64,000 nt of DNA from Thermanaerothrix daxensis (GCF_001306145.1 NZ_LGKO01000004.1:186001-250000), one strand, 5' to 3'; shown: positions 51,900-61,655, counted from the stretch's first letter. The notes: generated from the letters alone by a model not told the origin. Translations and numbers: made by a program.

Positions 51900-52123
51900 C
51901 GCTCACCCACCCCTTTATATCGGGTGGTAATCTTATGTGTGTGATCTGTTGGGGAAAGCGTTCATTGCCTAGTGGCAATGGGAAGGCTTCCGCTGATCTC
52001 TCGATTTTCCCGGCGACCAGGTTAGCAGCCTGTTCCCACCGGTTAGCCCCACTTTTGCAGTGGGGAACCTTCCTCCTCGTCACCTCAGGCCTACCCACCC
52101 CCTGCGACCCAAGGCCATGCGCT
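51900..52123 (-). ncRNA. glmS self-cleaving ribozyme (glucosamine-6-phosphate responsive) with a long insertion
   Basis: Read on the minus strand. The cleavage site is before G of AAGCGCATGG (between 52123 and 52122). The P1 stem pairs CCTTGGGT with GCCTGAGG and leads into TGACGAGGAGGAAGGTT (52066-52082), matching the conserved GUUGACGAGG-P2 strand. After about 60 nt of extra sequence (52006-52065) come AATCGAGAGATCAGCGG and AAGCCTTCC, matching AUCGAGACAUCGGCGG and the P2 partner strand. A P3 hairpin CATTGCC/GGCAATG and a P4-like hairpin ACCACCC/GGGTGGGT follow. The RNA lies just upstream of glmS on the right strand. In known ribozymes only about three nucleotides separate the P2 strand from AUCGA. 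The identification is secure; activity of this variant is not. Confidence 0.88.
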
Positions 52124-52357
52124 TAACTTTCCCACGTTAATCCCAATCTACCAGACTATGTCTCAACCTCCTTTCCCTTCAAAGAATTTATTGGTGGCAA
52201 TTTCTGGGCAACCTCCATACAAAGTAATTATACCGTGTAAAACGTTTGTTACCTCAAAACGCTGAGAGTCCAACAGTAAATATCAGACAACTTATAAAAT
52301 TTTCTGCCTGATAGGCTTTGCGCGTGCTATAATCAATTCAGAAAGAGGTAGATTCCA

Positions 52358-53908
52358 ATGGTCAAACACATCCAGCGCTTCGAAGAACAACTTGATATCT
52401 ACCTCCGCGCGCGCTTTACCTTGCTGATCCTGATTACCCAGGAAGAAGAGCGGGCACTCCAAAAGATTCGCGAGGTATGCGAACGGACTCGGCGTCATTG
52501 TCTGACCTGGGACATCGCCGACGGTTTCCAACGCCTGGTCGGTCAGGGGCCTCTTCCTGTAGCACGCGACCCATTAACGGCACTGGAACAGATTGACCAC
52601 ACCGAGGCTCCAACCAGCACCTTGTTTGTCCTTAAAGATTTTCATGAGACGTGGGCCAATCCCCAAATAAAGCGCAAACTACGTAACCTGGCTCAACGGC
52701 TAAAATTCACCAAAAAATCCATCCTGATTACAACCGTTACCTCGCGCATCCCTGAAGAACTGCGCGATGAATCTGTCATCATTGATTTTGCCCTTCCATC
52801 CGCCGAAGAACTGGAGGAAGTGCTCAACCGACTTACGGCCACCCCTGGCGTCAAAGTCAACCTAACGCCCCTGGGCCGCGAAAAGCTGGTCCAAGCCGCC
52901 ATCGGGTTAACCGCTTCCCAAGCCCAGCGCGTGTTTGCCAAAGCCATCGTAGAGGATGGCTCCCTGGATGATCGTGACATTGATCTGGTTACCGAGGAGA
53001 AAAAACAGATCATCCGTGAGAGTGAGGCCCTGGAGTTTTACCCGGTCACGGAAACGCCCGAGGATGTAGGCGGACTTGGGGTGCTCAAAGAGTGGCTACG
53101 TTTGCGGGAGAAGGCTTTCACACAAGAAGCCCGCCAGTACGGGCTACCGGCACCTAAAGGAATTGGCCTGATCGGTATTCCGGGCACCGGCAAAAGTCTG
53201 ACCGCCAAAATGATCGGCGGTCTGTGGCGGCTTCCCTTGATCAGGTTGGATATCGGTGCGCTCTTCGGCAGCCTGGTAGGTGAATCTGAAGAACGCACCC
53301 GACGCGCTCTACGGCTGGCTGAAACCATTGCCCCCTGTATTATCTGGATTGACGAGGTTGAGAAGGCATTAGCCCACGGGGGGTTGGATAGCGGCACCAG
53401 TACCCGCGTCTTCGCCACGATTCTGACCTGGATGCAGGAGAAAACCGCTCCCTGCTTTGTGGTTGCAACGGCGAATGACATCTCGGCGCTGCCCCCAGAA
53501 CTGTTGCGCCGTGGTCGCTTTGATGAAATCTTTTTTCTTGACTTGCCCACTTTCTCTGAGCGACGCGAGATCTTCGCCGTGCACCTGCGAAAGCGCAACC
53601 GCATCCCAGAAGACTATGACCTCGATCGTTTAGCCGCTGCATCCGAAGGTTACGTGGGAGCCGAGATCGAGCAAGCCATTATTGACGCCATGTACATTGG
53701 GTTCAACGACAACCAACGCGAATTCACCACTGAAGATATCCTGCTTGCCCTAAGCCGACAGGTACCTCTCTCTCGCTCCCAGCGTGAGACAATTGAAACT
53801 CTCCGCAACTGGTTACGCGAGGGCCGTGCTCAGTCTGCCTCTTTCCGAGAGGTAACTGAGGCCGAAACACAGTTTGTCCCTATCCAATTGGACTTTAAGA
53901 AATCCTGA
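52358..53908 (+). CDS. AAA+ ATPase of the Ycf46 type
   Basis: 516 residues. The N-terminal half (about 1-240) is a nucleotide-binding-like domain in which no functional Walker A is seen. The C-terminal AAA domain (about 250-470) has GIPGTGKSLTAKMIGGLW (Walker A near 275), IIWIDEVEKAL (Walker B near 330), RGRFDEIFFLDLPTF (arginine finger) and the helical lid. This is the arrangement of Ycf46 proteins of plastids and cyanobacteria, whose function is unknown but linked with CO2 or carbon metabolism. The C-terminal tail of 60 residues is charged. It is read divergently from glmS and precedes the glycine cleavage genes. Confidence 0.85.
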   Translation: MVKHIQRFEEQLDIYLRARFTLLILITQEEERALQKIREVCERTRRHCLTWDIADGFQRLVGQGPLPVARDPLTALEQIDHTEAPTSTLFVLKDFHETWANPQIKRKLRNLAQRLKFTKKSILITTVTSRIPEELRDESVIIDFALPSAEELEEVLNRLTATPGVKVNLTPLGREKLVQAAIGLTASQAQRVFAKAIVEDGSLDDRDIDLVTEEKKQIIRESEALEFYPVTETPEDVGGLGVLKEWLRLREKAFTQEARQYGLPAPKGIGLIGIPGTGKSLTAKMIGGLWRLPLIRLDIGALFGSLVGESEERTRRALRLAETIAPCIIWIDEVEKALAHGGLDSGTSTRVFATILTWMQEKTAPCFVVATANDISALPPELLRRGRFDEIFFLDLPTFSERREIFAVHLRKRNRIPEDYDLDRLAAASEGYVGAEIEQAIIDAMYIGFNDNQREFTTEDILLALSRQVPLSRSQRETIETLRNWLREGRAQSASFREVTEAETQFVPIQLDFKKS

Positions 53909-53961
53909 ACTTTACCCATGAAAAGTCATCCATCCTTATCCCCTCTGGAATCGAGCGTATA

Positions 53962-54005
53962 TATAATAAATTCTGGGCGGGTCAATCCAGACCCTGGTGG
54001 GTCTG
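53962..54005 (+). promoter_or_regulatory. Promoter and leader hairpin before the glycine cleavage genes
   Basis: TATAAT at 53962-53967, followed by a perfect 7-bp hairpin CAGACCC/GGGTCTG (53988-54005) in the leader of gcvH. No glycine-riboswitch core was recognised. The hairpin has no U-run. Confidence 0.4.
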
Positions 54006-54048
54006 ATCAAATCTCAATTCCCAAAATATCACCCCAGGAGGTCTAATT

Positions 54049-54441
54049 ATGAACATCCCCAGTGATCTCAAATACACCACAACCGACGAATGGGTCAAGG
54101 TGGAGGGCAACACAGCAATTGTGGGGGTCACCGATTATGCCCAGTCTCAACTTTCCGATATCGTCTTTTTCGAGTTCCAGGTCGAAATTGGTGATGAGGT
54201 CAAAAAGGGAGGGGTCATCGCAACCCTTGAATCCGTAAAGGCTGCCGCTGATGTAAACGCCCCGGTTTCAGGCAAGGTCATTGCCCGCAACGAATCTCTC
54301 ACCGAAAAATTTGAACTGGTCAATAGTGATCCCTATGGGGAGGCCTGGATGCTCAAGATCGAGATGAGCAATCCTCAGGAATTGGATACCCTGATGGATG
54401 CTACGGCCTATCAGAAGTATTGTGAAGAAAGGGAGCATTAA
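54049..54441 (+). CDS. gcvH: Glycine cleavage system H protein
   Basis: 130 residues, typical. It begins with DLKYTTTDEWVKVEGNTAIVGVTDYAQSQL (shown in parts as TTDEWVKVEG and VGVTDYAQSQLSDIVF) and carries the lipoyl lysine Lys64 in TLESVKAAADV. The lipoyl arm shuttles the aminomethyl group of glycine between the P, T and L proteins. AGGAGG lies 8 bp before the ATG. It is the first gene of a gcvH-gcvPA-gcvPB operon; T and L proteins are not nearby. The H gene ends one base before gcvPA. Confidence 0.97.
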   Translation: MNIPSDLKYTTTDEWVKVEGNTAIVGVTDYAQSQLSDIVFFEFQVEIGDEVKKGGVIATLESVKAAADVNAPVSGKVIARNESLTEKFELVNSDPYGEAWMLKIEMSNPQELDTLMDATAYQKYCEEREH

Positions 54442-54442
54442 T

Positions 54443-55795
54443 ATGTTCCTGCCACATACCGACTCCGAACGCTCTGAGATGTTGAAGACCATCGGGGTGT
54501 CTTCCATTGACGAGCTCTTCAAGGATGTCCCCGAAAAGGTACGTTATCCGGCTCTGAATCTCCCGCCGGCTTTGACCGAAATGGAAGCTGCCGCACAACT
54601 CCAACAAATGGCCATGGCCAATGAGACGACACAGGACCTGGCGTGCTTCCTGGGAGCAGGCGCTTACAACCACTACATCCCGGCGGCTGTAGATCATATC
54701 CTGCGCCGGAATGAGTTCTATACTGCCTACACCCCCTACCAGCCCGAAGTTTCCCAAGGCACCTTGCAGGCCATTTTCGAGTATCAGAGCCTGATGTGCG
54801 CGCTCACCGGCATGGAAGTGAGCAACGCCTCACATTACGACGGGGCCACGGCCACTGCCGAAGCGGGAATCATGGCCTACCACAACTTCCGCGGCAAGCG
54901 CACCCGCTTCATTCTCTCACCCGGTGTTCACCCCCAATACCGCCAGGTCTTTCGCACCTACATGTCAGGCTATGAAAACCTGGAAATCGTGGGGGACGAA
55001 GCCAACAACGATCCGATGAATTACTTGGAGCGCCTGGAAGCCTTGATTGACGGAAACACCGCCTTGGTGGTAGTGCAATATCCCGACTTCTTCGGCCAAA
55101 TCCATGATTTTGCCCCATTGGCCGAGAAAGTCCACCAGGCAGGAGGGCTTTTCGCAGTGGTGATTAATCCCATTGCGCTGGGCCTCTTAAAGCCACCGGG
55201 GGAATTCGGCGCCGATATCGTGGTTGGTGATGGTCAGCCGTTAGGGATTCCGCTTTCTTTCGGAGGCCCTTACCTAGGCATCTTCACCACCCGCAAAGAG
55301 TACGTGCGCCGGATCGCAGGCCGTCTGGTTGGTGAAACCGTGGATGTGCAAGGACGACGGGGCTACGTGCTAACCTTGACGGCACGCGAACAGCATATTC
55401 GCCGCGAGAAAGCAACATCCAACATCTGCACCAACCAGGGGTTAATGGCATTGGCCGCCACCGTTTACCTTGCCCTGGTGGGTAAAGAAGGGCTACGCCA
55501 GGTAGCAGAATTGTGTTACCACAAGGCCCATTATGCCGCCCAACGCATTGCCGAAATCCCCGGCTATCGCGTTTTGAATACCAAGCCCTTCTTCCACGAA
55601 TTCGTTGTGCAATGTCCCAAACCCGTGGCGGAGATTAATGAGTACCTCCTCGATTACGGCATCCTGGGCGGGTACGACCTGGGTCAGGATTATCCAACAC
55701 TGTCGAATCACATGCTGATTGCCGTGACCGAGATGAACTCCCGTGAAGAAATCGAAACCCTGGTGGAGTACCTGAAGGAGTTCGCCCATGACTGA
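54443..55795 (+). CDS. gcvPA: Glycine decarboxylase (P protein) subunit 1
   Basis: 450 residues from the ATG at 54443, with GGGAG 8 bp upstream. The opening [62 protein letters not shown] and [15 protein letters not shown] (each under 20 residues or shown as parts) are the P-subunit 1 signatures. In this two-gene form the PLP lysine is on subunit 2. Together they decarboxylate glycine and pass aminomethyl to GcvH. It overlaps gcvPB by 8 bp. Confidence 0.96.
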   Translation: MFLPHTDSERSEMLKTIGVSSIDELFKDVPEKVRYPALNLPPALTEMEAAAQLQQMAMANETTQDLACFLGAGAYNHYIPAAVDHILRRNEFYTAYTPYQPEVSQGTLQAIFEYQSLMCALTGMEVSNASHYDGATATAEAGIMAYHNFRGKRTRFILSPGVHPQYRQVFRTYMSGYENLEIVGDEANNDPMNYLERLEALIDGNTALVVVQYPDFFGQIHDFAPLAEKVHQAGGLFAVVINPIALGLLKPPGEFGADIVVGDGQPLGIPLSFGGPYLGIFTTRKEYVRRIAGRLVGETVDVQGRRGYVLTLTAREQHIRREKATSNICTNQGLMALAATVYLALVGKEGLRQVAELCYHKAHYAAQRIAEIPGYRVLNTKPFFHEFVVQCPKPVAEINEYLLDYGILGGYDLGQDYPTLSNHMLIAVTEMNSREEIETLVEYLKEFAHD

Positions 55796-57263
55796 GCCTA
55801 CCCTGTTCGAACTTTCATCTCCTGGTCGGCGGGGCGTGCGCTTTCCTGAACCCGATGTTCCTAAGAGCGCCCTTCCCGAAGGTTTTGTGCGCAAGGACCT
55901 GCCCCTGCCGGAACTCGCCGAGGTGGATGTGGTGCGCCACTTCGTGCGCCTTTCGCAAAAAAATTACGCTGTGGATTACGGGTTGTACCCTCTGGGCTCC
56001 TGCACCATGAAATACAATCCAAAGATCAATGAAGACGCAGCCCGCCTACCTGGGTTCGCCCTGGCTCATCCCCTGCAGCCCATTGACACAGTGCAGGGCA
56101 GCCTGGCGCTCATGTACGAATTACAAGAATTGCTAAAAGAAATCACCGGGATGGGGGCAGTCAGTCTTCAACCCGCAGCCGGTGCTCACGGCGAATTGAC
56201 CGGTGTGCTCATTATTCGTGCCTATCACCAATCCCGCGGAGATACTAAACGCACAAAGATCCTCATCCCCGACTCGGCACACGGTACCAATCCCGCTTCT
56301 TCGGCCATGAGCGGCTACGAAGTGGTACAGCTGCCCAGCGACAAACGCGGGAACGTGGATCTAGAAGCCCTGAAAGCCGCTTGCGATGAAACGGTGGCGG
56401 GATTGATGTTAACAAACCCCAACACCCTGGGGCTATTTGAAGAAAATGTTCTCGAAGTTACCCGCGTCGTACACGAAGCCGGCGGCCTCGTTTATGGCGA
56501 TGGAGCCAATCTTAACGCCCTGCTGGGAATTGCTCGCCCCGGCGATATGGGATTCGACATCCTCCACCTCAACCTGCACAAGACGTTCTCAACCCCGCAT
56601 GGTGGGGGTGGGCCGGGATCGGGTCCGGTTGCCGTCACTGAGACTCTCGCCGAATTCCTTCCGGGTCCGATTGTGACCATCCTCGAGGAAGGCAGTGAGG
56701 AAGTTCCTCCGCTCTATGGTTTCAAAATGCCCAACCGCTCGATTGGACGTGTAAAGGCTTTCCACGGCCACTTCGGAATGATGGTACGGGCTTACACCTA
56801 CATCTTGATGCACGGTGCCGAAGGGCTACGTAAAGTAGCCGAGCACGCCGTATTGAACGCCAATTACCTGTTGGCACGCCTTCGTCATGTCTACCACATC
56901 CCCTACGATCGCATTTGCAAACACGAGTTTGTCGCAGAAGGGATTTGGGACGACGCACCCGGAGTTCATGCCCTGGATATTGCCAAGCGGCTCATTGATT
57001 ATGACTTCCATCCCCCCACAAATTACTTCCCTCTGATCGTGCGAGAAGCGCTCATGATCGAGCCTACCGAGACTGAAAGCAAGCAAACCCTGGATAAATT
57101 TGCCGATGCGTTAATTAAGATCGCCGAGGAAGCTCACACTCAACCCGAACTACTAAAGAGCGCACCGCACCACACACCCGTTGGGCGTCTGGACGAGGTC
57201 AAAGCCGCTAAAGAACTGGTTTTGTGCTGCTGGTTCCCCGAAAAAGAATCTCAGGCCGCCTAA
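55788..57263 (+). CDS. gcvPB: Glycine decarboxylase (P protein) subunit 2
   Basis: 491 residues. The PLP-binding lysine is Lys265 in [19 protein letters not shown], the invariant motif of the family. Upstream segments [16 protein letters not shown] and [20 protein letters not shown], and [18 protein letters not shown] fit. It works with gcvPA as an alpha2-beta2 enzyme, giving CO2 and methylamine on lipoyl-H, so that the T protein can feed methylene-tetrahydrofolate. It is the last gene before a perfect 14-bp hairpin. Confidence 0.96.
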   Translation: MTEPTLFELSSPGRRGVRFPEPDVPKSALPEGFVRKDLPLPELAEVDVVRHFVRLSQKNYAVDYGLYPLGSCTMKYNPKINEDAARLPGFALAHPLQPIDTVQGSLALMYELQELLKEITGMGAVSLQPAAGAHGELTGVLIIRAYHQSRGDTKRTKILIPDSAHGTNPASSAMSGYEVVQLPSDKRGNVDLEALKAACDETVAGLMLTNPNTLGLFEENVLEVTRVVHEAGGLVYGDGANLNALLGIARPGDMGFDILHLNLHKTFSTPHGGGGPGSGPVAVTETLAEFLPGPIVTILEEGSEEVPPLYGFKMPNRSIGRVKAFHGHFGMMVRAYTYILMHGAEGLRKVAEHAVLNANYLLARLRHVYHIPYDRICKHEFVAEGIWDDAPGVHALDIAKRLIDYDFHPPTNYFPLIVREALMIEPTETESKQTLDKFADALIKIAEEAHTQPELLKSAPHHTPVGRLDEVKAAKELVLCCWFPEKESQAA

Positions 57264-57286
57264 CCGTCAAAACCGTTTTTCACCTC

Positions 57287-57323
57287 ACAAGCGGGACGCC
57301 GGTTTTACTGGCGTCCCGCTTGT
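57287..57323 (+). terminator. Terminator-like hairpin after gcvPB
   Basis: A perfect 14-bp stem (ACAAGCGGGACGCC with GGCGTCCCGCTTGT) with a 9-nt loop, 24 bp after the gcvPB stop. No long U-run follows. Confidence 0.65.
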
Positions 57324-57513
57324 GTATTACCTGATCGGACTGGCCCTTTAAGACCATTTCCCACATGGTCAAATGTCACCTCGCAGGTATTAAGTTTTTC
57401 ATTAGCCAAATAACGCATGGGGGGTTAGGCATTATTACTCTTTCACCAGAAACATGCAAGGTCTAGAATGAGGCTCAGAAATCTCATTCTCTCTTCATCA
57501 AGGAGTAAGAGCA

Positions 57514-58098
57514 ATGGCCACATCACAATTAGCCAAATCCCCAACTTTTGCAAGTCCACCCTGGGCCGAACTTCTTTTCCGCGACCCCAAATCTGCCTGG
57601 TTCTGGCTGGTTGTCCGTCTGTATCTTGGCTATTCCTGGCTAGAACACGGTCTGGAAAAACTCAGCAACCCCGCCTGGGTACAAACGGGAGAAGCGCTCA
57701 AAGGTTTCTGGCAACGTGCAGTTGCCATCCCAGAGCCGCCCGCGCGCCCGCCAATTGCCTTTGATTGGTATCGCGCTTTTATCCAATCCCTCCTTGATAG
57801 TGGCAGTTACACATGGTTCTCTAAACTGGTCGTTTTCGGCGAAATCGCAGTAGGGATAGCTCTGATTTTGGGTATATTCGTTTGGTTCTCAGCCTTCATG
57901 GGCGGATTCATGAACTGGAACTTTATGATGGCCGGCACAGCCAGCACCAATCCGGTAATGTTGATTCTTGCCATTCTGCTGGTCCTCGCCTGGCGAACGG
58001 CCGGTTGGATCGGACTGGACCGATGGCTACTGGTCTACATTGGAACTCCCTGGCAACCAGGGTTGCTCTTCCAACGCAAGACAGGAACGCAAGCCTAG
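57514..58098 (+). CDS. DoxX-family membrane protein
   Basis: 194 residues. Four membrane helices: about 28-45, 104-122, 124-142 and 145-163. The first helix contains RLYLGYSWLEHGLEKL, a pattern of DoxX/DoxD proteins, and the second half has FSAFMGGFMNWNFMMAGTAS and NPVMLILAILLVLAWRTAG. DoxD-type proteins are part of thiosulfate:quinone oxidoreductase, while DoxX relatives have roles in redox homeostasis; no partner is adjacent. AAGGAGTAAGAGCA stands before the ATG. It is a single-gene unit between hairpins. Confidence 0.85.
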   Translation: MATSQLAKSPTFASPPWAELLFRDPKSAWFWLVVRLYLGYSWLEHGLEKLSNPAWVQTGEALKGFWQRAVAIPEPPARPPIAFDWYRAFIQSLLDSGSYTWFSKLVVFGEIAVGIALILGIFVWFSAFMGGFMNWNFMMAGTASTNPVMLILAILLVLAWRTAGWIGLDRWLLVYIGTPWQPGLLFQRKTGTQA

Positions 58099-58130
58099 CC
58101 CAATAAACATACTTTATGGTTCATTTCGCT

Positions 58131-58154
58131 GAGGGCTACCCAAAGGTAGCCCTC
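58131..58154 (+). terminator. Terminator-like hairpin after the DoxX gene
   Basis: GAGGGCTACC pairs with GGTAGCCCTC (10 bp) around a 4-nt loop, 32 bp after the stop. The following sequence is A/T-rich but not a pure U-run. Confidence 0.65.
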
Positions 58155-58235
58155 AATCTGTTATAGCGAACCTGACTCCTAGCACAAGGCGTTATAATGA
58201 AGTCGATATTCTCAAACAATAAGGAGGAAACCCCT

Positions 58236-58778
58236 ATGCGACTCAAAGGAATGCGTGTTGTTTATCTTATCGGTCCCGGATTTGAAGACCTAGAATTCTA
58301 TGTTCCTCTGATGCGCCTTAAAGAAGAAGGAGCCGAGGTCATTGTTGCCGGCCTCAAGGCAGGTGAAGAATTGGTGGGCAAAGGCGGACTAACGGGACGT
58401 GCTGAGGTGAATGTGGCCGACCTGAAAGCGGAGGACTTTGATGCCATCGTGGTTCCCGGAGGATGGGCACCTGATAAACTCCGCCGTTACGAGGCGGTGA
58501 AAAAATTGGTACGCGATTTCTACACTCAGGGCAAGACGGTCGCCATGATTTGCCACGCAGGGCTTGTCGGCATTAGTGCCGGGATCGTCAAAGGACACGA
58601 GGCAACCGGCAGTGAGGGGATTAAGGACGACCTGATCAACGCTGGGGCCATCTGGCGAGATGCCCCCGCCTTCCGTTCCGGCAACATCGTGTGGGGACGC
58701 GTAGTAGCCGACATTCCCGATTTTTGTCGAGAACTCGTTCAAGCCCTCCTTGAACAAAAAGAAAAACAACCCAAATAA
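58236..58778 (+). CDS. DJ-1/PfpI-family protein
   Basis: 180 residues from the ATG at 58236 (AAGGAGGAAAC upstream); an in-frame ATG at 58197 has no such site. The nucleophile elbow is MICHAG with Cys106 and His107, and Glu17 occurs in GPGFEDLEFY, the usual catalytic set of PfpI proteases and deglycases. Further motifs are VVPGGWAPDKLRRY and ATGSEGIKDDL. Proposed functions of the family are protein/nucleotide deglycation or stress protease. It has its own transcription unit, ended by a hairpin shared with the convergent alaS gene. Confidence 0.9.
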   Translation: MRLKGMRVVYLIGPGFEDLEFYVPLMRLKEEGAEVIVAGLKAGEELVGKGGLTGRAEVNVADLKAEDFDAIVVPGGWAPDKLRRYEAVKKLVRDFYTQGKTVAMICHAGLVGISAGIVKGHEATGSEGIKDDLINAGAIWRDAPAFRSGNIVWGRVVADIPDFCRELVQALLEQKEKQPK

Positions 58779-58801
58779 TTAAGAGGCCGACCCCCATATA
58801 A

Positions 58802-58836
58802 AAAGCCATCCCCTTTACCAACCGGGGGATGGCTTT
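58802..58836. terminator. Bidirectional terminator between the PfpI gene and alaS
   Basis: AAAGCCATCCCC pairs with GGGGATGGCTTT over 12 bp with an 11-nt loop. The A-rich run before and T run after let it work in both directions for the convergent genes. Confidence 0.8.
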
Positions 58837-58859
58837 CTCTCAGTCAACGTGCATCCAGC

Positions 58860-61607
58860 CTATTGGTTGCTCAAGCGCTGCCGTAACCACGGGATGACCC
58901 TATCCAATGCGGCTGATAGTTTCGAGGCGTCCTTCCCACCCGCCTGGGCTAAGTGAGGACGACCGCCTCCGCTTCCCCCAATAACCTGGGCCACCTCCTT
59001 CGCCAGTTCACCAGCGTGGAAACCGCGCTTGACGAGATCCTCGGTCAGGGCCGCAATGATAATGGGACGTTCCTCACTCACCGTAGCCAGCACCACCACA
59101 CCATTTTCAGGATATCGCTGACGGAAGCGATCGCATAACTGGCGTAGAATGTCCGCATCTGCCTCTTTGATCACTGCGGTGAGCACCCGGATTCCATCAA
59201 CAGAACGCACCCCCTGCAGCAACTGATCAAATTCCGCCAGCGCCATTTGGCGGCGCAACTGAACGTTCTGCTTACGCAGATGCTCCACTTCTTGAACCAA
59301 AGCGGCCACTTTCTCAGGAACCTCATCCATACCACAGTTTAAAAGCGCCGCAACACCGGAAAGGTCATTCAAACGCTTGCGAATCAGAGCATACGCTTCG
59401 CGCCCAGTGACCGCTTCAATGCGGCGGATGCCAGCCGCCGCACTGCCCTCACTGGTGATGATGAAAATGCCAATATCCCCGGTGGATTCTACGTGCGTAC
59501 CGCCGCACAATTCATAAGAAATTGGCTGCTCTTCGCCGATCACAATAGTACGCACAACCTCACCATACTTCTCACCAAACAGCGCCATGGCCCCCTCCTG
59601 GAGGGCCTGACTCAGGGGTTTATGCTCGACTTCCAGTTCATAATCTTCATAAATCGCTTGATTCACAGCGGCTTCAATGGCTTCTAACTGTTCCGGGGTC
59701 AGCGCTTCGGGGTACGTGAAATCAAAACGCAAGCGGTCAGGTGCCACCAACGAACCCGCCTGGCGCGCCTCTTTCCCCAATATGGCTTGTAATTTGGCAT
59801 GCAAAAGGTGGGTGGCGGTGTGATTACGCATAATATCGCGCCGACGTTCGCCATCCACCTGCGCCAGGGCCTTATCGCCCACTCGTGGTCGCCCCCGAAT
59901 TACCTCGCCGATGTGAACCACCACTCCTGCTGCCGGTTTGCGAGTATCGTTGACTCGAATCTCCCAATCAGCGCCCTCCAGGCCTATAATGCGCCCGGTA
60001 TCCGAAACCTGGCCACCCGCTTCAACATAGAAGCAGGTGCGAGGTAAAATCACCTCAATTGCATCACCGACAATGGCCTCTTCGACGCTCACGCCGTCAC
60101 GAACAAGAGCCAATACCTGACCTTCGACCTCCAGCGTGCTATAGGGATCATAAATCACCCCCTCAGGCCCAAGTTGACCACGCCGCTGTAAGTCCTCTAG
60201 AATAGTACGGTATACATCTACATTTTCGCCTCCCAGAGGACCAAAGGCCTTGCCTGCTCCCGAGATGGTTCGATGTTCTTCCATCGCTCGCAGGAAGCCC
60301 TCTTGATCCACCTCCAACCCTTCCTCTTGGGCCACATCGCGAATCAACTCCAATGGCAGCCCGTGAGTGGCATAGAGGTCGAAAGCGCGTTCCCCGTCCA
60401 AGACTTGCTCACCCCGTGCTTTGACGTCCTCCAGGTAAGCCTCAAGCTGGCTCAATCCCTGCTCAACGGTGCGTCGGAAGCGAACTTCCTCGCGAGTTAG
60501 GTTATCCTTGATCACCTCCCGATTCTTGACCAGTTCGGGATAGGCATCCCCATAAATCTCGATCACCGTATCAGCCACTTTGGCCAGGAAGGGATCAAGC
60601 AAACCGATTTTGCGCCCAAAACGCGCCGCCCGGCGAATAATCATGCGACACACATAATTACGACCCACATTACCGGGCACCACCCCATCTGCAATTAGAA
60701 ACGTGGCCGCCCGGGAATGATCGGCGATGACCCGGTAGGGAGTGATGTTTGCTTTGCGCTCTTCGAGGGTATGTCCAGTTAATTCCTGCACCTTATCCAA
60801 AAGGGGCGAAAGCAAATCAGTGGCGTAGTTGGACGAAACTCCCTGCAAAATGGCCGTAATGCGCTCGAGCCCCATTCCAGTATCCACATGACGGGCAGGC
60901 AAGGGCTCCAACCGCGTGGGACTCAATCGGTTGTATTGGATAAATACCAGATTCCACAACTCCAAAAAGCGCTTACAATCGCCATTAACACGGCAAACAT
61001 GGCCAGGCACATCCCGTTTATCACAAGCCTCTGGGCCTAGATCAATGTGAATCTCGCTGCAAGGGCCACATGGCCCGGTCTCAGCCATCTCCCAAAAGTT
61101 GTCCTTACGCCCGAAGAAAAGGATGTGACCAGGGTCCATCCCTGGCTGTTTGGCCCAATTTTCGGCGGCTTCCTCATCGGTAGGAATTTCTCCATGTTCA
61201 TCCTTGAAGCAGGTTACCCACAGCCGATTTTTATCCAGCCCCCACACCTCGGTGAGCAGCTCCCAGGCCCAGGCAATGGCTTCCTTTTTGTAGTAATCCC
61301 CAAACGACCAGTTGCCCAACATCTCAAAAAAGGTATGGTGGGTGTCATCACGTCCCACATCCTCAAGGTCGTTATGTTTACCGGCTACACGCATACATTT
61401 CTGTGAATTGACGGCCCGTTTGTAGGGACGCTGATCCGTGCCCAGAAAAACATCCTTAAATTGCACCATCCCAGCGTTGGTAAACAACAGGGTTTGATCA
61501 CCCCCCGGCACCAGCGACGACGACGGCACAAAAGTGTGACCGCGTTCCACGAAAAAATCAATGAACGATTGACGAATGTAGGCTCCACTAAACCGCTTGT
61601 TTGTCAT
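58860..61607 (-). CDS. alaS: Alanyl-tRNA synthetase
   Basis: 915 residues, complete. The class II catalytic core shows motif 1 SSSLVPGGDQTLLFTNAGMVQ, RVAGKHNDLEDVGRDDTHHTFFEMLGNWSFG and VDTGMGLERI (each longer run is split here at natural breaks). The editing domain has RNHTATHLLHAKLQ with the zinc HxxxH, and ELCGGTHV adds further ligands; then a coiled oligomerisation segment and the C-Ala domain with IGGSGGGRPHLAQAGGKD. It charges tRNA-Ala. A promoter (TTGATT 61679-61684, TATAAT 61656-61661 on the minus strand, 17 bp apart) stands upstream. No T-box leader is seen. Confidence 0.98.
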   Translation of the reverse strand: MTNKRFSGAYIRQSFIDFFVERGHTFVPSSSLVPGGDQTLLFTNAGMVQFKDVFLGTDQRPYKRAVNSQKCMRVAGKHNDLEDVGRDDTHHTFFEMLGNWSFGDYYKKEAIAWAWELLTEVWGLDKNRLWVTCFKDEHGEIPTDEEAAENWAKQPGMDPGHILFFGRKDNFWEMAETGPCGPCSEIHIDLGPEACDKRDVPGHVCRVNGDCKRFLELWNLVFIQYNRLSPTRLEPLPARHVDTGMGLERITAILQGVSSNYATDLLSPLLDKVQELTGHTLEERKANITPYRVIADHSRAATFLIADGVVPGNVGRNYVCRMIIRRAARFGRKIGLLDPFLAKVADTVIEIYGDAYPELVKNREVIKDNLTREEVRFRRTVEQGLSQLEAYLEDVKARGEQVLDGERAFDLYATHGLPLELIRDVAQEEGLEVDQEGFLRAMEEHRTISGAGKAFGPLGGENVDVYRTILEDLQRRGQLGPEGVIYDPYSTLEVEGQVLALVRDGVSVEEAIVGDAIEVILPRTCFYVEAGGQVSDTGRIIGLEGADWEIRVNDTRKPAAGVVVHIGEVIRGRPRVGDKALAQVDGERRRDIMRNHTATHLLHAKLQAILGKEARQAGSLVAPDRLRFDFTYPEALTPEQLEAIEAAVNQAIYEDYELEVEHKPLSQALQEGAMALFGEKYGEVVRTIVIGEEQPISYELCGGTHVESTGDIGIFIITSEGSAAAGIRRIEAVTGREAYALIRKRLNDLSGVAALLNCGMDEVPEKVAALVQEVEHLRKQNVQLRRQMALAEFDQLLQGVRSVDGIRVLTAVIKEADADILRQLCDRFRQRYPENGVVVLATVSEERPIIIAALTEDLVKRGFHAGELAKEVAQVIGGSGGGRPHLAQAGGKDASKLSAALDRVIPWLRQRLSNQ

Positions 61608-61655
61608 AGGCCGCCTCTAACACACAAATTTTCAAGCATAAAATGTCTGACGAAG

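Larger units (their letters stand above)
51826..52357. other. Gene-free leader region between glmS and the AAA ATPase gene
   Basis: This 532-bp interval holds the glmS ribozyme (51900-52123), a hairpin (51866-51899) and probably two promoters: TATAAT at 52227-52232 with TTGAGG at 52252-52257 (19 bp spacing, minus strand, for glmS) and TATAAT at 52328-52333 (plus strand, for the ATPase gene). No coding region is supported. Confidence 0.6.

Noticed and set aside
51900-52123. RNase P RNA, SRP RNA or a cobalamin riboswitch in the glmS leader
   Set aside because: None of their conserved cores was found, while the glmS ribozyme segments are in order and next to glmS.
53909-54048. Glycine riboswitch before gcvH
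   Set aside because: No tandem aptamer core could be recognised in 140 bp; only a short hairpin is seen.
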